Part shown: positions 56,594 through 64,000 of the stretch, piece after piece
Layout of the letters: the number at the start of each line of letters is the position of its first letter
Numbering within the stretch: the stretch's first letter is position 1
Assembly: GCA_021029095.1 (NCBI GenBank)
Contig: JAJOHG010000040.1
Span: 228,217-292,216, forward strand
DNA: 64,000 nt
Source: Phellopilus nigrolimitatus
Lineage: Eukaryota > Basidiomycota > Agaricomycetes > Hymenochaetales > Hymenochaetaceae
Direction: 5' to 3'
The notes under the pieces: generated by a model
Told to the model about the DNA's origin: nothing
The model's input: the letters and a program-made list of their open reading frames with translations, nothing else
Databases searched by the model: none
Program-made: the position numbers and the translations under genes

Positions 56594-59500
56594 ATGGCCA
56601 TGCGTGTCCTCCTCTTCGACGGCCAGGGATCCGCCCCCGCCCCCACTACCCCAGTACCGCTCGCCCGCGCACCTCTCGCGTCGTTCTTCGCCCGTCAGGC
56701 TGGGGCTGCGTTCTCTTCTCGGCTCGCGGCGCTGTCTCCTGCAGCAAAGGAGGCTTTGGACACCGGTGCCACCCGTTCCTTGCTCGCTCAGCTACGTGAG
56801 GGCACCATCAAGCTCCCCGTTGCGGACACGGCGCTCCTCTGCCACCCGCTCGTCTCGCTTCCCAGCATGTACGTCGCGCAGGTCGTGCGCCTGCTTGAAG
56901 AGCTTGAGACGGGCGCGATGGTGCACACTGCGCCGGTCGACGTAGTGGGATACTCATCCGGCCTCCTGCCTGCGCTCCTCGTCGCGACTTCCTTCCCAGG
57001 TCTGTCCCAAGACCTCTCGTCGACTACGCAACTGGCAATCCTTCGTAACGCGCTCGCGTTGCTGGACATTGCTGTTCTTCTCGGAGTTGAGGCTCAGGCT
57101 TCGAAAGGAGCCATGCTCGCTGCGGGTGGTATCGCGCTGGATGACCCCGCGTGCGAGCGCGAATGGTCCGTGGTCGCCTTCGGCGACTCGCGTGATGCGC
57201 TGGAGGCGAAGCTCCGGGCTTGGAACTCGCAGACCGAGGTAAGTGAAAATTTTCGTGTATTCCCTTCTAATCTCCCCCGCTTCTCCGTCTCTATGCAACA
57301 ATCCGCATTTTTCTCTCCCGAGCAATTTCTGGTGCACGCCCCGCGCGTCTATTACCGATCTTCCCGGAACGTCATGATTATCTTCGCCATTTTGACTGTT
57401 ACCTGTTTTGGACAACTGATGACATAAGATGACCGTGGGAGCTTCGGAGGGTTTTCTTGGCGGAAACCCGCGCCCACGTTACGCGACAGCGAATCTAGAA
57501 AATGGAATGTCGGGGGTTGGCCTTCATTATGCCAGGCACCGACGGCGCGTCGGCATATCTATCCCGTCTCTTCATATTTTTCCAATTCGAACATTGACTC
57601 CATTATTATTATTTGTTTTTGGCACCTGAAAATCTAGACTGACGAGTTTCTTCATTTTCATTAGGACGCGCTCCTCTGGATACACCTCACTGCTCAGACG
57701 ACCCCGACGTGCCACACCCTCTCTGGGCTGCCCTCTACTCTGCGAAAGTTCCTTGCCTCTGAGACTCTACCATCATCTCCTATCCGCGCCCCCTCGGTCA
57801 CCCCAGCAGCTCGGAATGTATCTGCCACATTGTCATCACCAGCGTCGTTCAATGGCTCGGAATCGGACTCAGAATCGGACTTAGAATCGGACTCGGCTCC
57901 ATTTCACTCCCTTTCTCGCAAGTCATCCGCATTGAGTTTCTACACCTCTGTGACTTCACCTTCTTCATCGCCTGCACAAAAACCGGTCGAACTTCATACA
58001 CCTATTCCTGTTGTATCACTCCATGCCGACTCTCTCTCTACTTCTAATGTCACCAGCTCGGCCGTGCCTATATCAACACCTTCTTCTCCCGCCCAACAAA
58101 CGTTGCCCTCGATGACCAAACCGCTCGGCATCTTCACGCTCTTTCATGCCGACGTCCCGCACCTCCGCGCTGCACGTGATCGTGTGCTCGCCGGCCTTTT
58201 CTCTGGATACGATGATGACGTACTAACGCCTACGGATGCCACTTTCAACTTTCGCCTCCATCTTAATGGACTCAGTTTCGCGCATACTGACGATAAAACG
58301 ATTTCTACGAACACGAACAATACAAACAACACCAAAAAAAATGAAGAGACGTGCGCAGCACTCAAGACGCTTCGCCTTACGCCGGCGTATACGCTTTACA
58401 ATACGCACACGGGGTGCGCGGTGCCGGCCAGCATGGTCGGGAAGCAGCTCGTTGAGCGCGTGCTGGACATGATCGTCCTCGAGCGCGTTGAATTCGCACG
58501 CGTTCTTGAGACGATTTCAGAGAGGGCGGGGCGTGAGAACGACGTGGAGATTATGAACTTTGGCCCTGGGATGGGTCTTGCGCGCGTCGCGATGCGCACG
58601 CTGAAGGAGCGAGTTTCCGGTGTTTCATTTGCGATAAACGATGTTTCGAATTCCTCAGCGATTTCTGCGAAGGGGAAACCTACGTTTGTGACCAAGGACA
58701 GCCAGGAGCCGATTGCGATTGTCGGCATGGCTGTCAACTTTCCCGGAGCACGCGACACTAGCGAATTGTGGTCCGTGCTTGAGAACGGGATAAACACTGT
58801 TGAAGAGGTTCGTCATTTTGACTCTGATCATCGATCTACCGCGCTGATTTCATCTCGGTCAAATAACTATATTGCATTTGAAAATGTATTTCTGGCTTTC
58901 TCAGATACCTCAGACGCGGTTCTCTATCTCGCCGTATTCCGATGCGAACCCCAACGCGAATTCCAACAGGAAGATGAAGACGCGTTTCGGGTGCTTCCTG
59001 CCCGATAGCCTGCATGCGTCTTTCGACAACACGTTCTTCCGTATTAGCCCCCGCGAGGCGCGCGCGATAGATCCACAAATGCGCGTGCTCATGCGCGTCG
59101 GGATGCAGGCGGTGGAGGCTGCTGGGCTTGTCGTGGACGAGTTCCATGGGGGCGACGCCGGAGATGTTGAGGAACAGCATAAAGAAGATGTGGTCCGCAG
59201 CGAGGACGTGGGATGCTTTGTCGGTGTCGCGACGAACGACTATCCGCTTAACCTCAAGAGCGAGATCGGCGTGCACTACGCGACTGGTGAGTCGCAGTTT
59301 CTCAATGCGTTCATTATACAACAGTGATCTTACGATTTCTATCTTAGGTACACTACCTGCCTTCCTCGCTGGGCGTGTCGCTTACGCTCTGCATCTCTCG
59401 GGCCCCTCAATGGTCCTCAACACGGCCTGCTCGTCTTCGCTTGTCGCAATTCACCAGGCGTGCCGCGCGCTCCTCGCTGGTGACTGCAAGGCTGCGCTTG

Positions 59501-62500
59501 CTGGCGGTGTGAATGTTGTGACAAGTCCGGACGTGAGTCTGGTCCCTTTAGAACTTATGAGGAGAATTTTAACTTTTTTTTTCTAGATGTACCTTGGTCT
59601 CGACCGTGCGCACTTCCTCAGCCCGACAGGAAACTGCAAACCTTGGGATGCATCGGCGGACGGCTACTGTCGCGCCGAAGGCTGCGGCATGTTCGTTCTC
59701 AAGCGCCTCTCGGACGCGCTCGCATCCTCCGACAATATCCTTGGCGTCATCCGCGGAACCGAAGCCAATCAGTCTGCCGCAGCCGTCTCGATCACCCGCC
59801 CGCACAGCTCTACGCAGGCGACGCTCTTCCGCACCCTGCTCGGAAAGTCAGGTGTGCGCCCGGAGGAAGTCGGTCTCGTCGAGGCGCATGGGACAGGTAC
59901 GCAAGCAGGCGATCCCGAGGAGCTGAGGAGTCTGCGCGACATTCTGTCTCCAAATGGCGGGCGCGGACGCAGCGCGGAGAATGCGCTGACAGTGACGAGC
60001 ATCAAAGCGAACATTGGTCACGCGGAAGCGGCGTCGGGTGCGGCGTCCCTCGCCAAGGTCCTCCTCATGCTCCGCCATCGTGCCATCCCGACGCAGGTCA
60101 GCCTTGTCAACCTTAACCCCAAAATCGCCCCTCTCGGGAACGACTTCACGCACATCAATACCACGGGGGCGTGTGTCGAGTGGAAACCGAACGCGGAGGG
60201 TCGCCGCGTCGCGCTCGTTAATAACTTCGGTGCTGCAGGAAGCAATGTGGCTATGCTTGTTGAGGAAGCGCCCATGCGCGCTTCAGTCGCTTTTGCGAAG
60301 GCTGCGAATGATCAGGTCCTTGTCGCGCTTTCGGCCGAGACAGAAGATGCGCTCCTTCGTCTACGCGACGCCTACATTGCGTCCGTATCTGACTCGTGCC
60401 TCGTCGACTTCGCGTATACGGCGACCGCGAGACGTAAGCTGCGTCCCTGGCGCGTGGCGGTCGCGGGGGACTCCGCAGCTGGTATTGCAAAGGCTCTCAC
60501 GGATGCTCGGCCTTCTCTCGTTTCACAGGTCGCCAGCGTTGACGAGAAAAAGATCGTTTTCGTGTTCTCCGGTCAGGGTGGGCAACACCTCAGCATGGGA
60601 CGTCAGCTATACATTGAATCACACAGCTTCCGCTCCACCATTGACACATGCCACGTGAAGCTCGTTAGCTGGGGATATCCGGGCGTCTTGGCCATCATCG
60701 ACCCGGCGAACAACGATACTTCCGGCTTGCAGAAAGATGATGAGCTTGTCGCGTTTCAGTGTGCGATCTTCGTTCTGGAATGTGCGCTGTGTAAACTGTG
60801 GGAGAGTTGGGGCGTCACGCCGGATTGCAGTCGTTGGACACAGGCAAGCAGTTTTCACTATTTATTTGTTAATTTAGTTTGCTGATTCCTGTTGTTGCCT
60901 CTAGCCTTGGGGAGTACGCCGCTCTTGTCGCAGCGGGCGTCGTCTCGCTCGATGCGGGTCTCCGTTTGGTTGCGCGTCGTGCAAGGCTCATGACGCAACG
61001 CTGTCAGCAAGGGGCATCGGGCATGCTCGTCGTCCGGGTCCCAGCTGAGGTCGTTTCGGAGAATATCTCGAAGACCGGCGGCTGCGAGTCTCTTTCGGTT
61101 GCTTGCTACAATGGTGCCAAGGAAGTCGTCGTCGGCGGCCCGCACGCACAGCTCGCGACGCTGAAGGATCACCCTCGAGCGCACGGGTGCGAAATGTATC
61201 AGCGTCAACGTGCCTTTCGCGTACCACACGGAGGCGATGAGCCGGTCCTCGATGAGCTATCGGACTACGCGTGCAAATTCGACTTCAAGGCCCTAAAGTC
61301 CCCATCGTCTCGAATGTCCTCGGTACAGTCGTCCAACCCGGCGATGCATCCGTGTTCAACAGTGAATACTTCGCGAAGCACTGCCGGCAGCCTGTTCGTT
61401 TCGACACGGGTGTCGATAATCTCGCGGATGAGCTTAAGAATATTGGAGCGTTTATTGAGCTCGGTCCTCACCCGACGACGCTCCCGATGATCTCGTCCGT
61501 GACGTCTGCAATCGGTGGCTACTTCGCTGCATTCGCTTCCATAGGAAGACGACTGCACGCTCGTCGCTTTGCACTGCTCTATCTCGCATGTTTACGTTCT
61601 GCAATGGCATCGTCTGGGGGAGGGTCTATCGTGATCTCTACACCCAGCGTGCGGTGCGCTGAGATCCCTGGTTATCCGCTCATGAGACGGAATTCTGGGT
61701 GCCATACGTCGAGGAGGCGGTTGCTACGCCGGTTGCTAATCAGGAATCGAATCCGCTCGAGCGATTCTCCTTCCTTGAGTCGTGGACGCAGAAGCCCTCG
61801 TCGCAGGGACGGCAACATCTCGGAGTTTGAGACATCCATCGAGAAGTTGGCTGCGTACATCTCGGGTCACAAGGTTGTTTCGTTCTCGTTGTGTCCAGCG
61901 TCCGTCTACTACGAGCTGGCGCTCAGCGCGGCACGGCACACTCGAGTACTCGGACCATGCGTTCGCGGATGCACTGACACTCTCTGAGGTCCAATTCACA
62001 CATCCGCTCGTCTACAATGCCGAGGTACCACTCGTCATCCGCACCGCGATAAATGTCACCCTCGCGGCGGAAAGCACGCTGGGACATTCTCGATCAGCTC
62101 GGTCCTCAATGGCAAGGAGCAGCATGTCCACTGCACGGGTTTCTTCCAGCGTCGCCAGAAGAACATTGTGACGTCTAAGCTCCAGCTGCACTGCGCAAGC
62201 ATTGAACGCGGCAAGTCCTCTCTCCTACACCCTGGAAACGACGTATCCCATGAAATGCTGCACACGCGCACGATCTACGACCTCATTTTCCCGCGTGTCG
62301 TTCAGTATTCGAAGCTCTATCAGGTCATCAGCACCATGATCTTGGACGAGAGGAACGGGGAGGGCTTCGCCACTATGCGCATTCCCGCGGAGCAGGTCAG
62401 TCAGAACTTCGTTGCGCATCCTGTCTTCGTCGACACGCTACTCCACGCCGCGGGTTCCTGATTAACAGCCAGGCGTCGGGTGGCGATGCCTTCATCTGTG

Positions 62501-64000
62501 GCAAGGTCGACTCCACCAAGATGCTCTTCGATATCGACTATTCAGCGACATTCGAGATCTACTGCACGACGAACCCAGCTAGTGACGGCATGATTCTCTG
62601 ACGCGTGGGCCGTCCAGACGGGTGAGTCGCGCAGAGTCGTCGCACACATGAAGCGCATGCGCTTCTCCCGCTTGCGGCTCAACAGTCTCAACAAGCTCCT
62701 CTCACGCTCGGTCGACACTCCCAAACGGAGCGCTTCTCCTTTGCCATTTTTGAAGCCCTTCGACCGCTCCGCTTCCCCGTCGACGCCCACTGTGCTCGGG
62801 AGTCCGTTCCGCCCACTTACCGCGCGAATACTCCATCCTCGATGAGCTCCGTGACGGCAGTCAACAGCCCGCATGACCTTTCTGTCCAAATTACGAAGCT
62901 CGTTGCAGAGTCTTGCGGCGTTCCTCTTAAGGATGTCAACTCAAGCAGCAACATTGCGGATCTAGGCGTCGACTCGTTGATTTGGATCGAGCTCATCGGT
63001 CAGCTCAAGTCTACTGTCCCGGACGTTAGCTTTGAGGCTTCTGAGCTCATGCTCGCCAACACCGTCGGCGATCTAATTAGCAAGATCGCAAAGGTAGATC
63101 AGCGCCCTGCTTTTTCGTTCAGACCGCGCACTCCTCTTGCGAAAACAACTAAACCTAGGATTCCTGTCGTACCCCGCATCACGATTCCAGTTAAGAGCGA
63201 TATCTCAGTGCTTTCTCAAGTAAAGAATACACTTGGCAAGGTTCTCGAAATTGCCGTGCATGATCTCCGCGATAGCGACTCTCTTGACGGACTCGGCCTC
63301 GACTCCCTCGGGTCCATTGAGGCTCTGCAGGAGCTTCAGCAGGAGTTCCGCATCTCCCTCCCGCAGGATTTCTTCCGTGAATGCTCTACCATCGACGCAG
63401 TACAGAACTATATCGCCAATGCCCTTGGTCATCCGCTTTCTCGTCGGTCGAGCTCGGCAACACTCGGCAACACTGACTCGCCCGTCGAAGTCGTTGGTCT
63501 CGATAGAACGCTTCTCTCGCTCCAGAGTTCGCACAAAAATGGCTCTAGCCCGCTCATTCTGGTCCATGATGGGAGTGGATTGAGTCACTGCTACTCGCGC
63601 ATCGGCAACCTGGGGAGGTCGCTTTGGGGTATCAACAACCCAAAGCTCATCAGCGGCGAGAGCTGGAAGGGTGGTGTTGCTGAGATGGCGACGCACTATG
63701 TCGAACAGATCAAACCGATCGTCACTGATGAGGGCTGCATCCTCGGTGGTTAGTCTTCCCTATTCTTCTACGTCTACTGATCATACTGAGGTCTTTGAAA
63801 TTTATAAGGCTGGTCCTTTGGTGGCGTCGTCGCTTTCCACATGGCGTGCGAGCTCATGCGTGTCGGCGTCAAAGTAGCGGGAGTCGTGCTCATCGACTCA
63901 CCTTCTCCCTTCACCCAGAAGCCGCTTTCCGATGCGCTCATTGACGCCATCATTCAAGCGGGCTCGCACACTTCGAGCTCGAACTTGCAGCAATCCAAGA
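56594..64000 (+). CDS. Non-reducing polyketide synthase (orsellinic-acid type), 3' end outside window; MAT-PT part frame-broken
   Basis: This is an iterative type I PKS that builds aromatic tetraketides from acetyl/malonyl-CoA. The start at 56594 gives [13 protein letters not shown]. Domains: SAT (56.6-58.2 kb, GYSSG where GxCxG is usual, split by a 57241-57663 intron, with a Ser/Asp linker); KS (58.7-60.15 kb, complete triad: [25 protein letters not shown]); MAT (60.55-61.56 kb, FSGQGGQ and GHSLGEY); PT (61.8-62.65 kb, [12 protein letters not shown] and [11 protein letters not shown]); ACP1 ([13 protein letters not shown], about 62.96 kb); ACP2 ([12 protein letters not shown], about 63.3 kb); TE (from 63.54 kb, GWSFGG at about 63.8 kb) continuing past the end. 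From about 60826 to 62650 many single-base frame changes occur. They include one inside the GHS exon and a compensated pair that scrambles the MAT His motif. The upstream and downstream exons are clean. The tandem-ACP, terminal-TE architecture matches basidiomycete orsellinate synthases. Confidence 0.85.

Noticed and set aside
1..64000. CRISPR arrays, riboswitches or bacterial operons
   Set aside because: The window is intron-rich fungal nuclear DNA. No regularly spaced repeats were seen and such features are not expected.

Overview
This window is intron-dense nuclear DNA from a filamentous basidiomycete, most likely a wood- or litter-decaying agaricomycete. The evidence is the very short GT...AG introns (about 45-65 nt, some flanking exons of only 16-30 nt), fungus-specific DUF6534 and DUF6533 membrane protein families, an AA14-like lytic polysaccharide monooxygenase, and a non-reducing polyketide synthase of the basidiomycete orsellinic-acid type. 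All gene models are hand-spliced from reading frame, splice dinucleotides and family knowledge. No database was searched.

Layout. (1) 0.9-10.1 kb, minus strand: two tandem DUF6534 membrane protein genes (875-2718 and 5497-7351), separated by a roughly 1.9 kb insertion rich in inverted repeats, followed by a complete microsomal cytochrome P450 (8072-10113). (2) 10.5-32.9 kb: a 4-5 kb cassette present three times. Copy 1 (10.46-14.63 kb) and copy 2 (20.39-25.4 kb) are closely similar and inverted relative to each other. Copy 3 (27.84-32.9 kb) is an older, more diverged copy in the orientation of copy 2. Each cassette has a zinc-finger protein gene built from roughly 104-residue Lys/Ala-rich modules, with module number differing between copies, and a divergent companion locus that is a probable pseudogene in copy 3. 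An EEP-family phosphodiesterase (15675-16758) and an aldo-keto reductase (17762-19257) lie in the spacer between the inverted arms. The edge of copy 2 truncates a DUF6533 gene. A small gene with a myristoylation-type N-terminus (26254-27196) lies between copies 2 and 3.

(3) 35.7-51.3 kb, ordinary fungal genes: an AA14-like LPMO with a Ser-rich tail and frame breaks; a complete homogentisate 1,2-dioxygenase with what looks like a cleavable mitochondrial presequence; a DUF4112 protein; a salicylate-hydroxylase-like FAD monooxygenase; and two disordered proteins of unknown function. (4) 51.3-56.6 kb has no gene I can support. (5) 56.6 kb to the end: a non-reducing PKS (SAT-KS-MAT-PT-ACP-ACP-TE) running off the window. 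Its SAT, KS, ACP and TE frames are clean, but the MAT-PT part (60.8-62.65 kb) contains many small frame changes.

How they fit together. The FAD monooxygenase, ring-cleaving dioxygenase, P450 and orsellinate-type PKS could all act on aromatic rings, but they are spread over 55 kb among unrelated genes, so a shared pathway is only a hypothesis. The feature least explained by known families is the triplicated, inverted and module-shuffling zinc-finger cassette.
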